From assembly GCA_900129675.1 (NCBI GenBank), contig FSRD01000001.1, positions 3,833,501-3,897,500 on the forward strand: 64,000 nt of DNA, in the 5' to 3' direction. The notes under the pieces are model-generated. The model saw nothing but the letters and a program-made list of their open reading frames with translations, made no database searches and had not been told where the DNA came from. The number at the start of each line of letters is the position of its first letter. The stretch's first letter is position 1. Positions 24,854 to 34,004 of the stretch are shown here, one piece after another. The position numbers and the translations under genes are program-made. The stretch is from Bradyrhizobium erythrophlei (GTDB lineage Bacteria > Pseudomonadota > Alphaproteobacteria > Rhizobiales > Xanthobacteraceae).

Positions 24854-27454
24854 CAGACCTCCTGACATAGCCAGCCTCTACGACTGAATTGACTCGGCTT
24901 TCGGCCCGCTGGGGTGCCGGTTGGTGCGCACCAATACCTGTCCGGTTTTTGCGACTGCCAGGACGGAAGTTTTTGATACGACTGGAAGATTTTACGATGG
25001 CTTGCGCACCCAAGCCTGTCCGGTCTAGCTCCGCCCATGAGCACTCAACAAGCCTTGGCGCTGCCGTCGCCGGCGCCGTCCAATATTGTGGTCATCAATG
25101 CGCGCTGCACCGTTCGGATCGAAGCGGATCAGCGGGTGATCGTCGTCGCCGGACTTCCGGTGCACCACTATCGCGCCGAGGACGCGGTCGCCGAGGCTTA
25201 TGCGATGGTGTTCTTGGTGGAGTCGGGCTTTGCCCAGCAGACAGACGTGGCGCGGGCATTCGAGCGATCGGTGCGCACTGTTCGGCGCTACCAAGAGCGC
25301 TATGCGCACGGCGGAATGGCTGCGCTCGGTAAAGAGGAAGGGTGGCGTCGTGGCCGACGACGTCTCTCCGGGAAACGTCTGCGCAGCATCGAGATGTTAA
25401 AATGCCAGGGAATGAGCAACCGTGCGATCGCGCACCGGCTGGGTGTCAGCGAGAACGCCATCCGCAAGCTGGTGGGACCATCTAAGCGCGAGAGCGCACA
25501 GCTTGCGTTGGCCGCGATCACGCCCACCGCGGAGAAGCCGGCGACAAAGGCCGTGCCATCCGCGACGCCGAGCGGCGAAGATGGAGATCACGCCAGTCGA
25601 TCGGCGGAGGAGCACTCAGGGGACCGCGATCCGATCACCGCGCCTGAGGCCGCAAACGACGATGAACCGGTGCCGATGAGCCTCGACAGCGACGCTGACG
25701 ATCGGACGTTTGATCGGCAGCTCGCTTATCTCGGGCTGCTCGATGATGCTGCACCGCTGTTCCGCGAGGGGTCCTCGGTTCCCGGTGTCGGTGTGCTGTT
25801 GGCTCTCCCGTGTCTGGTCGAAAGCGGGCTGTTTCGGATCAGCCGCAAACTCTTCGGTGAGATCGGCCCGGCTTTCTACGGCCTGCGCACGACGTTGCTC
25901 ACGCTACTGCTCATGGCGCTGCTACGCATCAAGCGCCCCGAGCATCTCAAGGAGAAAGACCCTGCCGCGTTCGGCAGGCTCCTCGGTCTCGACCGCGCCC
26001 CGGAGGTGAAGACGCTGCGGCGGCGCCTGACCCGCCTTGCTGCGCACCATTGCGCCGAGCAGCTCGGCGCGGAGCTTGCGGGTGTGCGTGTCGATCGGCG
26101 CGGACATCTCATGGGGTTTTTGTACGTTGACGGCCATGTGCGTGCCTATCACGGTCAACGCGCGATCTCATCAAATGCTTATGTGGCGCGCCGCCATTTG
26201 GCTATGCCCGCCACCACCGACTACTGGGTCAACGATCGCTCGGGCGACCCGTTGCTGGTGATCACCGGGGAGGTTGACGCTGCATTGACCAAGGCTATGC
26301 CCCGTCTGCTTCGCGAGGTTCGGGAGGTGGTCGGGGAGCGGCGGGTCACCATTGTCTTCGATCGCGGCGGCTGGAGCCCGAAACTGTTCGCCGCAATGAT
26401 CAAGGACGGCTTCGATGTGCTGACCTACCGCAAGGGCCGGTGCCGTCGCATCAATGAGCGGCGCTTCGTCCGCCGTCGCGCCGTGCTCGACGGATGCTCG
26501 GTTGACTATCTTCTGCATGATGGGCCCGTGCGTTTCCTCAAAGGCAAGCTGCGCTTGCGGCAAGTCACCCGCTTGTGCGACGGCGGCCATCAGACGACGG
26601 TGATCACGAGCCGATGGGACCTGCGCGACATCCAGGTCGCCTATCGCATGTTCGAGCGCTGGCGGCAGGAGAACTTCTTTAAGTACATGCGAGAAGAGTT
26701 CCTGCTTGATGCGCTCGTCGACTACCAGATCGAGCCGGAAGAGCCTACCCGCACCATCCCCAATCCCGAGCGCAAGACTTTGGACAACGAGATCCGTACG
26801 GCCCGCGCCGAGGTCGCCAAGCTCGAACGCGAATTGGGGGCCGCGGCCGCAGCCAATGCAGAACACCGCCGGCCGACCATGCGTGGCTTCAAGATTGCCC
26901 ACGGTAAACTCGGCAAGCAACTGCGCAACGTCCGCGCGCACTTGAGCCGGCTGCTCAACCAGCGCCGCGACGCTCCCAAGCGCGTTGAAGTCCGAGAGGT
27001 CAACGATCGCGTATTGGTCAAGCTCGCCACGGAGCGCAAGCATCTGACCGACATCATCAAGATGGTAGCCTATCAGGCCGAGAGCGATCTGGTTGCACTA
27101 CTGCGACCTCACTACGCGCGTGTCGATCAAGAGGGGCGAACCCTGCTGCATGAGCTGTTCGCCACTGCAGGCGATATCCACGTCTCAGACAGCGAGCTTA
27201 CTATCACCTTGGCTCCACTCAGCTCGCCGCATCGCACGCACGCCGCCCAGGCGCTCTGTGAGGTCCTCAATAAAGCGGCAACCATCTTCCCCGGCTCTCG
27301 CCTGCGGATGCACTTCGAAATCCGCCCGCCGCGGCGCATCGGGCTTGCCTTTCCCGGCTCGCCGGTCGAGCGCAGCGCCGCCTCGGCTCGTGCCCCGGCT
27401 CCCTGACCGGAGCTCAAACCGGACATTTTTGCACTCCCTATGTCAGGAGGTCTG
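24854..27454 (+). mobile_element. 2.6-kb insertion sequence, complete
   Basis: Perfect inverted ends CAGACCTCCTGACATAG at 24854-24870 and the complement at 27438-27454. Flanked by aaatt at 24849-24853 and 27455-27459, read as a 5-bp target duplication. Internal repeats (TTTTGCGAC and CCGGAC near both ends) may be transposase sites. It carries one gene, 25037-27406. Confidence 0.85.
25037..27406 (+). CDS. Large DDE-type transposase, 789 aa
   Basis: The N-terminal part has two helix-turn-helix units (QTDVARAFERSVRTVRRYQE and MSNRAIAHRLGVSENAIRKL). A low-complexity linker covers residues 155-215. The core includes GFLYVDGHVRAYHG (candidate first Asp), VTIVFDRGGWSPKLFAAMI (second Asp), YRKGR and FKYMREEFLLDALVDYQIE (candidate Glu). 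A coiled coil lies near 585-640. It is much longer than typical IS4 or IS1634 transposases. I assign it to the IS4-like RNase H superfamily only tentatively. Confidence 0.8.
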   Translation: MSTQQALALPSPAPSNIVVINARCTVRIEADQRVIVVAGLPVHHYRAEDAVAEAYAMVFLVESGFAQQTDVARAFERSVRTVRRYQERYAHGGMAALGKEEGWRRGRRRLSGKRLRSIEMLKCQGMSNRAIAHRLGVSENAIRKLVGPSKRESAQLALAAITPTAEKPATKAVPSATPSGEDGDHASRSAEEHSGDRDPITAPEAANDDEPVPMSLDSDADDRTFDRQLAYLGLLDDAAPLFREGSSVPGVGVLLALPCLVESGLFRISRKLFGEIGPAFYGLRTTLLTLLLMALLRIKRPEHLKEKDPAAFGRLLGLDRAPEVKTLRRRLTRLAAHHCAEQLGAELAGVRVDRRGHLMGFLYVDGHVRAYHGQRAISSNAYVARRHLAMPATTDYWVNDRSGDPLLVITGEVDAALTKAMPRLLREVREVVGERRVTIVFDRGGWSPKLFAAMIKDGFDVLTYRKGRCRRINERRFVRRRAVLDGCSVDYLLHDGPVRFLKGKLRLRQVTRLCDGGHQTTVITSRWDLRDIQVAYRMFERWRQENFFKYMREEFLLDALVDYQIEPEEPTRTIPNPERKTLDNEIRTARAEVAKLERELGAAAAANAEHRRPTMRGFKIAHGKLGKQLRNVRAHLSRLLNQRRDAPKRVEVREVNDRVLVKLATERKHLTDIIKMVAYQAESDLVALLRPHYARVDQEGRTLLHELFATAGDIHVSDSELTITLAPLSSPHRTHAAQALCEVLNKAATIFPGSRLRMHFEIRPPRRIGLAFPGSPVERSAASARAPAP

Positions 27455-27594
27455 AAATTAGGATGGGACCGGAGAGGGACCGCCTGGGTCCCCTACGGCG
27501 ATGGCGGACGTTCTGGAGGCAGGCGCGTGTACCGTTACGCCGCTGGAACCAAAGTCCTACCGCATAATTGTTCCCCAAACAGTGGAGGAACATC

Positions 27595-28125
27595 ATGATT
27601 TCCAAGTTTCTTGCAATAGCATTCCTGGCTACCGCCTCGATGATCGGCGCGGCGTCGGCGCAAACAGCCGCAAACCAAGAGGCTTCGACTGCCAGTGCTA
27701 CCACGCACAAGGAGGGTGAATGGCGCGCGTCCAAGCTGGTCCACGTCGATGTGTACAATGAAGCAAACGAGAAGATCGGCGACATCAACGACGTGATTTT
27801 GGATAGGTCAGGCAAGGTGGCCAAGGTCATTCTAGGTGTGGGCGGCGTTCTCGGCTTGCGCGAGCACTACGTGGTAGTCGGCTTCGATAAGCTGAAGTGG
27901 GTTGACCAGCCGGTGACCTCGACAACTGCCTCAACAACGTCCGCACCGGCGAATGCTCCTGCAACTACTTCCGCTCCAGATGGGACCACGCGAACCACCA
28001 CCGGTGCCGCAACTACCACCACGACAACCACCACAACCAGCGCCAGTACGCGTTGGTATCCCGATCACGCCGTGTATAACGCCACCAAGGATGAATTGAA
28101 GGCCATGCCGGAGTTTAAGTACTAA
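27595..28125 (+). CDS. Exported PRC-barrel domain protein
   Basis: 176 aa from the ATG at 27595, with GGAGG 7 bases upstream. The signal peptide (ISKFLAIAFLATASMIGAAS-AQ) leads to a PRC-barrel (WRASKLVHVDVYNEANEKIG, INDVILDRSGKVAKVILGVG, YVVVGFDKLKW), then a long Thr/Ser/Ala linker (about residues 110-150) and a short tail (YNATKDELKAMPEFKY). A periplasmic or envelope protein, possibly stress-related. The IS at 24854 ends about 140 bases upstream and may have displaced its native promoter. Confidence 0.8.
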   Translation: MISKFLAIAFLATASMIGAASAQTAANQEASTASATTHKEGEWRASKLVHVDVYNEANEKIGDINDVILDRSGKVAKVILGVGGVLGLREHYVVVGFDKLKWVDQPVTSTTASTTSAPANAPATTSAPDGTTRTTTGAATTTTTTTTTSASTRWYPDHAVYNATKDELKAMPEFKY

Positions 28126-28737
28126 CTCTCGACGTACGGTCCAATGATCATAGGAGACCCCGCCAGCCTAAGCGGCGCAAGAGGGGAACATCACGTGCCC
28201 TGATGGACTGGTTAGCCGGTGCGATCGAGTCGCCCGCAGACAGTACCCCCGACTTCAAGCCCCGCGCGTTGAGTACGCCCGGGGACCTCTTTTCGAGACC
28301 GCCATTGCAGGCCGGTTTGCTCATGATTCTTCGCGATCAGGTCGGACCAGCCTCAACCTTTCGGCGTCAAGCAATCAGGGCACGCGCCCGCGACCTTTGA
28401 GAACAGCACGGCTGTCCTCCTGACGGGACTTGGACTATGGTTGCAAACGGACCAGGAACTGAGGGACGAGGGACGCGAGTAGTAGTCAGGGTCGCCTCCG
28501 GTTTGCCAGCCGTCAAGTCCCATACACCAAGGCCAAATCGTCTGTTTGAGCAGCCGAATTGCTTTCCTGACAAGCGGTATCCTCTTTGGCCGCTGCCGGG
28601 CGGCGGACCGTAAGGGTCGCCCCTGCGACGCCTTCAGAGCGCAGGGTGCTGAGATCCTTTTCGCAGCCAGGCTCCTTGCAAAGCTCCAGAGCTTCCTGTC
28701 GGCCGGATGCCGCAAACGCGAGAACCGGCCGGTCATC
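28126..28737. other. Intergenic/decayed stretch, no gene seen
   Basis: Several open frames on both strands but none resembles a protein family. Composition and lack of ribosome sites suggest decayed DNA. Confidence 0.35.
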
Positions 28738-28850
28738 GACGCATAGGACGTTTGCACAACATTGCCGGTGGTCTGCTCACAATACGCCGCCCACGCTTCC
28801 ATCAGCCTACGGCGTTTCTCCAGCGCGTCGCTTCGCCGTGAACGGGGCGA
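28738..28850 (-). pseudogene. Possible C-terminal remnant of a tyrosine recombinase
   Basis: Minus strand reads DALEKRRRLMEAWAAYCEQT, then TGNVV, which resembles the C-terminal tail of rhizobial phage-type integrases. No catalytic part (R-H-R-Y) remains. It abuts a GNAT fragment on the other strand. Confidence 0.3.
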
Positions 28851-29041
28851 CGGCCGAAGGCTGGAACCCGGGCCTCGCCGACGACGCCTGCTTCGCCGCG
28901 GCCGATCCGGAAGGCTTCTTCATCGGCGAGCTCAAAGGCGCTCTGGCCGCGACCGTCTCCTGCGTCAATTACGTGCGAGTTTCGCGTTCCTCCATTTCTA
29001 CACCGTGCGAAAGGATTTGCGCGGGCGATTGTGGCAGACTT
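28848..29041 (+). pseudogene. GNAT-family N-acetyltransferase fragment
   Basis: Reads GATAEGWNPGLADDACFAAA, DPEGFFIGELKGALAATVS, then after a frameshift near 28978 FAFLHFYTVRKDLRGR and LWQT-stop. This is the N-terminal half of a GNAT acetyltransferase up to the acetyl-CoA loop (normally RGRGYG). Frameshift and truncation make it non-functional. Confidence 0.55.
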
Positions 29042-29082
29042 AAGCACTGGAAAATGGGCGGTTCCGGGCGCATATTCCGAGA

Positions 29083-29466
29083 ATGGCGACAATTGTCAGA
29101 TGCAATTGCGGCGCCGAGTACGAACGAACTGAAGCAAAGTTCTTGATGCCGCACACGGGTCGCGCGTCCTGTGAAGTCTGCGGGGCGATATTAGAGTCTT
29201 GGTTGGAAAGCACCCATGTTGCCACATTCGAGCTGATCAAACGTCCAGACGAAGAGTTGGCGCATATTCGCGGGATGGCACCTGCACCACCACCATTAAC
29301 CCACGAGGAATTCGTCTCGTTGCGGGAGTGCGTCAAGGGTTTGACGCACCGGGCAATCCCAGTCGAACATAAAGACCGACTGATCCAGCTAGGGTACATG
29401 CAGGAATTGTCGGGCGGACTTCGACTAACGAACGCTGGCAGGTTGAGGATCGTGGAAGGCGAATGA
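29083..29466 (+). CDS. Hypothetical protein with a zinc-ribbon-like N-terminus
   Basis: 127 aa. The N-terminus has CNCGAEYERTEAKF and ASCEVCGAILESW, a four-cysteine pair pattern typical of zinc ribbons. The second half (FVSLRECVKGLTH, KDRLIQLGYMQE, LRLTNAGRLRIVEG) looks like a small winged helix. It may bind nucleic acid. No named family. Confidence 0.55.
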   Translation: MATIVRCNCGAEYERTEAKFLMPHTGRASCEVCGAILESWLESTHVATFELIKRPDEELAHIRGMAPAPPPLTHEEFVSLRECVKGLTHRAIPVEHKDRLIQLGYMQELSGGLRLTNAGRLRIVEGE

Positions 29467-29636
29467 CCAACAACCACCCCAAACACCCTAGGGACCACCT
29501 TTGAGCTGGGCTAGTGGTCGGCGGTCAGCGGAACGTGGCAGTGGCCATAGTTTGCTGGTGGTCGCACAGCCAGCCCGGATTTTGGCTGCTAACGGTCGCC
29601 TCCAGGGCAGAATGGCTGTTTCGCGGCCTTCGATCC

Positions 29637-29731
29637 GGAGGGAGGGCTGGGAGTGCCCCTGCGACCCAACTCCGTGGGCCTACGATGGAGTACCTGGAGA
29701 AGGTTCGATCCCAGCTCCTCTCCCTCCGCCA
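29637..29731 (+). other. tRNA-like remnant
   Basis: The ends pair as a 7-bp acceptor stem (GGAGGGA at 29637-29643, TCCCTCC at 29721-29727), followed by G and an encoded CCA, and GGTTCGATCCC lies near the 3' end. The T and anticodon arms do not fold properly. It may be a degenerate tRNA-Ser-like gene or attachment-site trace; an AT-rich stretch follows. Confidence 0.25.
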
Positions 29732-30041
29732 TATGACATTGATTTTATTTATATTTTTATGATTTTTGGCATAAAACCCCCGGACAAACCCCGATCCGGC
29801 CCGTGTCACAAGACCCCTTGCCCGGCCAACAGCGCTGGACGGCCAGCTCTCGGCGACTGGGACGGCCTTGGGCCGGGGACAAGCCACAGGGCCGGAAGGC
29901 AGGACGGGAGCAGGGCCGCTTGCGCTACATCAAGATCGCCGTCATGTTTTATAGAGTACATCTTGCTTTCATCCGCATCACTCGGGTCCCAAACGACCCG
30001 ACCGAGACCGCCTTGCAAGTGCTTCGGAAGTCACGATCGCG

Positions 30042-30305
30042 ATGTCTGACCAATTTCCAGTTTTTGAAGAGGTGTTGAAGCGGCGCGGCCGAACATGGAG
30101 CTGGCGCGTGTGCACAACCGAAGGGGATGTCGTCATGCTGGGTTCGGAAAGCAGCCGAGCCGCTGCCAAATACAAAGCTGACAGGGCACTCTTCCTACTG
30201 CTGATGTCCGCCCCGTATCGATCGAAAGGTCGGTGCTGGTGGCAATCGTCACCATCCGGCGGTGGCAGGATCGCACCGGCAAGCGCGCCAAAATGTACCA
30301 GATGA
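30042..30305 (+). CDS. Small hypothetical protein
   Basis: 87 aa, MSDQFPVFEEVLKRRGRTWS, then VCTTEGDVVMLGSESSRAAA and KYKADRALFLLL. The first 60 residues look like a conserved rhizobial small protein, a beta-strand pair with a helix. The last 25 (CWWQSSPSGGG) look like read-through after a possible frameshift. Function unknown. Confidence 0.5.
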   Translation: MSDQFPVFEEVLKRRGRTWSWRVCTTEGDVVMLGSESSRAAAKYKADRALFLLLMSAPYRSKGRCWWQSSPSGGGRIAPASAPKCTR

Positions 30306-30621
30306 ACCTGTATTGATGGACGTCGAGATACAAGCATCTCTTTTTCTTTAGACAAAGACTAATTGAAACTTAAAACATCTAGATGTAGACCAATTCCAAT
30401 CTTGAAACCGGGCCTGGGGTCAAATTGGAGTTACCCCCGAAGAATGGGCCTGAGCGCTTTTGCCTTCACTCGTTCGCATTTGCGACACTTTAATCTTCAC
30501 TTGCGATTTGATTGTCGAGCATCACTTGAGAGACCGCCCAATCGCGACTTTCTTGTCTCTCGCAATATCCAAGCAGAGTTTGAATTAGAGGGCCTTGTCC
30601 GCGTACTTGTAAAAGGTCAGT
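30306..30621. other. Intergenic stretch, no gene seen
   Basis: Holds the upstream region of the NYN gene. No promoter could be assigned with confidence and there are no coding-like frames. Confidence 0.35.
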
Positions 30622-31251
30622 ATGCCATCTTCCTCCAACAAGTTTGCGTTGTTCATCGATGGCGCCAATCTCTACGCGACATCCAAGGCGCTTGGTTTCG
30701 ACATCGATTACAAGCGTCTGCTCAAGGAATTCCAAAGTCGCGGAACGCTGTTGCGCGCGTTCTACTACACAGCAATCATCGAAGATCAGGAATTCTCGTC
30801 GATCCGCCCCTTGATCGACTGGCTGGACTACAACGGCTACACCGTCGTCACCAAGGCGACCAAGGAATTCATCGACGCCAGCGGCCGGCGCAAGGTGAAG
30901 GGTAACATGGACATCGAGCTTGCGGTCGACGCCATGGAACTTGCCGAACACATCGACCAGATGGTGCTGTTCTCCGGCGACGGCAACTTCCGCTCGCTGG
31001 TAGAGGCGATGCAGCGCCGCGGCGTCCACGTCACCGTGGTCTCGACCATTTCCAGCCAGCCGCCGATGATTGCCGACGAACTGCGGCGCCAGGCCGATGT
31101 CTTTACCGACCTCGCGGAATTACAGTCGAAGATCGCCCGCGATCCGTCCGAGCGCCCGGCCCCGCGCGAACCGCGCCATCACACGCCGCAATTCCTGCAG
31201 CGTGCGACCACGATAGCGCCGAGGGACGATGACGACGATTTCGACGAATGA
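30622..31251 (+). CDS. NYN-domain (LabA/DUF88-like) protein
   Basis: 209 aa. The PIN-like NYN fold spans about residues 5-165: FALFIDGANLYA (first Asp), KGNMDIELAVDAM (second acidic site), LFSGDGNFRSLVEAMQRRG (third), and VHVTVVSTISSQPPMIADEL. The tail is disordered and acidic (RDDDDDFDE). The acidic residues suggest a metal-dependent ribonuclease or RNA-binding role, as for the NYN family. It is intact and resembles a core Rhizobiales gene. Confidence 0.88.
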   Translation: MPSSSNKFALFIDGANLYATSKALGFDIDYKRLLKEFQSRGTLLRAFYYTAIIEDQEFSSIRPLIDWLDYNGYTVVTKATKEFIDASGRRKVKGNMDIELAVDAMELAEHIDQMVLFSGDGNFRSLVEAMQRRGVHVTVVSTISSQPPMIADELRRQADVFTDLAELQSKIARDPSERPAPREPRHHTPQFLQRATTIAPRDDDDDFDE

Positions 31252-31889
31252 CAGAGGCCGACGCTGTCGCCGCGCGGTATTGTTTTCAATGAAGCAGCTT
31301 TGCCCGTCGATGTGCGGCCATGAAAAGGGCCGCCGACAGTATGGCCAGCGGCCCGACCGGGCTCAAAATAGTTTCCGAAACAACCGAACTCTCACCCCCG
31401 GAGTGACATTCTAGGCATCATTCGCAGGGACCGCCTAGTCGAAATATAATTCAGGCCCGAAGAGCATGACGGGCGTTTTAGGCCGCCGCCCGATCTTCCT
31501 TGTCAGTCCCCCGCGCAACAATCATCAGCTTCGTATTCCGGTCACTTCCCGCCCTTCCGCTCCTGTCCCCATGGATGCTGACATCGCGAGGGCGCATCAC
31601 GATATTCAAGGGTCGCGGCCAGGCCGTGGCAGATCGGTTGCTGATCTTGACTGCTGATGATGATCGAAGGGCGCTCAATTGAAAACTTTTGCCATCTAAT
31701 GGGACAGCGGGCTTGAAGAGCATCGCCGCCAGTCACATCTCATAAGGATCGGGGATCGTTGGCCCGACACACTGGCAACGCACCCACCGCCTCATTGAAG
31801 GTCGCGTGCGTCCAAAAAACGCAACGGCACGAGCCGTCGAGGGAGACCTTGGCGGCTTTTTGCGTGTGGCCAGATATGCGCAAAGAAAC
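31252..31889. other. Intergenic stretch, no gene seen
   Basis: Open frames on both strands are short and lack ribosome sites or recognisable motifs. It lies between the NYN gene and the hairpin at 31890. Confidence 0.35.
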
Positions 31890-31919
31890 GGCCCCGGCGC
31901 GAGCGAAATGCCGGGGCCG
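31890..31919. terminator. GC-rich hairpin, likely terminator
   Basis: Perfect 10-bp stem CGGCCCCGGC with its complement and a 10-base loop. It lies downstream of the small minus-strand gene at 31994-32143, so it may end that transcript. Confidence 0.45.
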
Positions 31920-31993
31920 CTTGTGTCGGAACTCCCGGCTGTGGGGCCTCGGGGGAAGGTCGGCCAGCCGAGGTTCTTGCACTCAGATACGAG

Positions 31994-32143
31994 TTAGGCC
32001 GCCTTTTCGCTGCGATCTCTCTTGGCCTGCGGCGGGCGCTTCGGCTCAAGTTGCGTATTGCGGACAGCTTCGGCCAGCATCTCGCGAAGCTGGGCCTTGG
32101 TCTTCGGCGCTTCGCGCGTGAAGCTTTTTGTCCATGTGGTCAT
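31994..32143 (-). CDS. Small basic hypothetical protein
   Basis: 49 aa: MTTWTKSFTREAPKTKAQLR, then EMLAEAVRNTQLEPKRPPQA and KRDRSEKAA. Basic and largely helical. I recall near-identical short proteins in Bradyrhizobium genomes. It is shorter than common gene-finding limits. A hairpin terminator lies downstream. Confidence 0.55.
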   Translation of the reverse strand: MTTWTKSFTREAPKTKAQLREMLAEAVRNTQLEPKRPPQAKRDRSEKAA

Positions 32144-32246
32144 GGACAGTATGTGGGGATGATGGAAGGGGAATTAAAGACCTACCGGGAGGGCCTGCAT
32201 GTCCCCTCGAAAATCCTGTCACCGCTCTTACGCGTGACAATCCGGT

Positions 32247-33339
32247 TGTGTGTACCGAAAACCCTATCCGGGTTTATCGAATGATAGAATCGGCTAAGTT
32301 GGCGCGATGATCGCGCTGATCTGCTTCGTTCTGGCCGTGCTGGCCTCGCCATTCAAGTCGAACATCCGGCTTGAGGCGGAGAATGCAGTGCTTCGACATC
32401 AGCTGATCGTCTTGCGACGCAAGCTGAAAGGCCGGGCTCGCCTCACGAACAACGACCGCTGGTTCTTCGTTCAGCTGTATCGCTGGTTCCCGTCGATCCT
32501 TCCGGTTCTCATGATTATTCGACCCGAAACGCTGGTGGGTTGGCATCGGACCGGCTTTCGCCGCTATTGGCGTTGGAAATCGTGTCGACGGGGAGGGCGA
32601 CCGCAGATCGAGACAGAATTGCGCGCGCTGATCCGGCAGATGAGCACAGAGAATTTGCTTTGGGGTGCGCCGCGCATCCACGGCGAACTGCTCAAGCTCG
32701 GGTTTAGCGTCGCTCAATCAAGTGTCGCCAAGTATATGGTCAAGCGACGCGGGCCTCCAAGTCAGGAATGGCGGACCTTTCTGCGAAACCACGCGCCGGA
32801 CATCGCCGCCATGGATTTGTTCGTAGTACCGACCATTGGCTTTAAGCTGCTGTATGGCTTCGTCATCATCCGGCTTGATCGCAGAGATCTCGTCTGGATC
32901 GGCGTCACAACCAACCCGGCGGCGGAGTGGGTTGCACGTCAGATCACCGAGGCTTTTCCTTGGGATGGCGCTCCGCGCTATATGATCCGAGATCGAGATC
33001 GAATCTACGGCACTGTCGTCACGCGCCGACTGCGTGCCATGGGCATCCGAGACAAGCCAATTGCACCGGCCTCGCCTTGGCAGAACAGCTTTGCCGAACG
33101 GCTGATCGGATCGATCCGGCGCGAGTGTTTGGACCACATCATTGTCCTGGACGAGGAACATCTGCGTCGGATTCTGAAAAACTATGCGGACTATTATAAT
33201 GAGACGCGGACGCACTTGGCCTTGGAGAAGGATGCGCCCGTTTCTCGCCCAGTTCAGCGAACCGGTGTGGTCAGGTCACTTGCCATCCTGGGCGGACTTC
33301 ATCACCACTACCTCAGGGTTTAGGTTTTCGGTACACACA
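32247..33339 (+). mobile_element. Integrase-core IS, copy 2
   Basis: The same 17-bp inverted ends as copy 1 (TGTGTGTACCGAAAACC at 32247-32263, complement at 33323-33339), same length (1093 bp). The flanks differ (cggt on the left, atgg on the right), so no target duplication remains. The right end abuts a serine recombinase fragment and the left does not, suggesting a deletion or recombination after insertion. Confidence 0.88.
32307..33323 (+). CDS. Integrase-core (rve) transposase, copy 2
   Basis: 338 aa, intact, clearly related to copy 1 at 15804 (for example GFRRYWRWKS for GFRRFWRWKS and SFAERLIGS for GFAERLIGS) but with many substitutions. The two copies are therefore not recent duplicates of each other. 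DDE residues are present at AAMDLFVVPT, MIRDRDRIYG and the Glu of FAERLIGS. Confidence 0.92.
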   Translation: MIALICFVLAVLASPFKSNIRLEAENAVLRHQLIVLRRKLKGRARLTNNDRWFFVQLYRWFPSILPVLMIIRPETLVGWHRTGFRRYWRWKSCRRGGRPQIETELRALIRQMSTENLLWGAPRIHGELLKLGFSVAQSSVAKYMVKRRGPPSQEWRTFLRNHAPDIAAMDLFVVPTIGFKLLYGFVIIRLDRRDLVWIGVTTNPAAEWVARQITEAFPWDGAPRYMIRDRDRIYGTVVTRRLRAMGIRDKPIAPASPWQNSFAERLIGSIRRECLDHIIVLDEEHLRRILKNYADYYNETRTHLALEKDAPVSRPVQRTGVVRSLAILGGLHHHYLRV

Positions 33340-33344
33340 ATGGC

Positions 33345-33520
33345 GGCGCGCACGGATTCGTCGGGGTGGAGGCAGACCTCGCCATCCTGCTCGCCCCAGA
33401 CGAAGCCCACGGGAAGATTGCGACGCAGTTCGCCGCGTGCGGCCTTGTTGCGGATCCCACCGAGCAAACGTGCCCGTAGCACATGCAGTTCCGCTTCGCT
33501 CATGGTGCCTTTCGAACCCA
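33345..33520 (-). pseudogene. Serine recombinase internal fragment
   Basis: Minus strand reads GSKGTMSEAELHVLRARLLG, then ELRRNLPVGFVWGEQDGEV and HPDESVRAAI, the region after the catalytic helix in large serine recombinases. Both ends are missing: the IS copy 2 on one side and another recombinase operon in opposite orientation on the other. Confidence 0.65.
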
Positions 33521-33550
33521 CGACATACTGCCCAGCAACAGCCGCTTGAA

Positions 33551-33800
33551 GTCGTTGTCCAGTATCCACATCACCCGCGCACCGGCGAGCGCCTCACGGT
33601 TGTGCGTCATCTCGTTTACGCCGGCATCGCGCATTTTGTCGTCGAACTGCCGGATGGCGGCCGGCTCCTGCTGCCGGCGTGGATGACCGAAACCGGCGCG
33701 GCGACACCGCCTATCGTGGCCACCCCGCAGCTTTCCCTTACTTGCTTGAGGGAGCTGCGCCGGCTCGTCGACCTGCAGGACGTATCCTTGTCGCCAGCGA
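33551..33800 (+). pseudogene. DUF5372-like gene of a second recombinase operon, 5' end lost
   Basis: Reads LEVVVQYPHHPRTGERLTVV, then HFVVELPDGGRLLLPAWMTE and LSLTCLRELRRLVDLQ. The YPHHP and LP-WM positions match the remnants at 21424 and 46604 and, more loosely, the first gene of element A. The frame stays open to 33994 but overlaps the next gene there, so only the first part is likely coding. The start codon is missing. Confidence 0.5.
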
Positions 33801-34004
33801 ATGAAGCGATTCGCAACGATGGAGGCGATGATGGAACAGCGTGCCCAGGAACGGCAACTGGATCTTCTCATGCTGGCGGCCGACGACGTCGCGCCGCCTC
33901 TGTTCGACCTGGCGACTCGCGCGCAGATCGTAACCCTGCTCAAAGTTCTTCTGAGCGATCGCCTCGCGCTGGTCAGTACGCCGACGGAGACTGACGATGA
34001 CTAA
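33801..34004 (+). CDS. Small accessory protein of the second recombinase operon
   Basis: 67 aa, MKRFATMEAMMEQRAQERQL, then LMLAADDVAPPLFDLATRA and VTLLKVLLSDRLALV. A helical protein whose stop overlaps the recombinase start by 8 bases. It occupies the position of the DUF6788-like gene in element A but is unrelated in sequence. Role unknown. Confidence 0.5.
   Translation: MKRFATMEAMMEQRAQERQLDLLMLAADDVAPPLFDLATRAQIVTLLKVLLSDRLALVSTPTETDDD

Noticed and set aside
27960..28050. ACC-rich short repeats that could suggest a CRISPR or microsatellite
   Set aside because: They encode the Thr-rich linker of the PRC-barrel protein. There are no spacers or conserved repeat units, and no CRISPR array was seen anywhere in the window.
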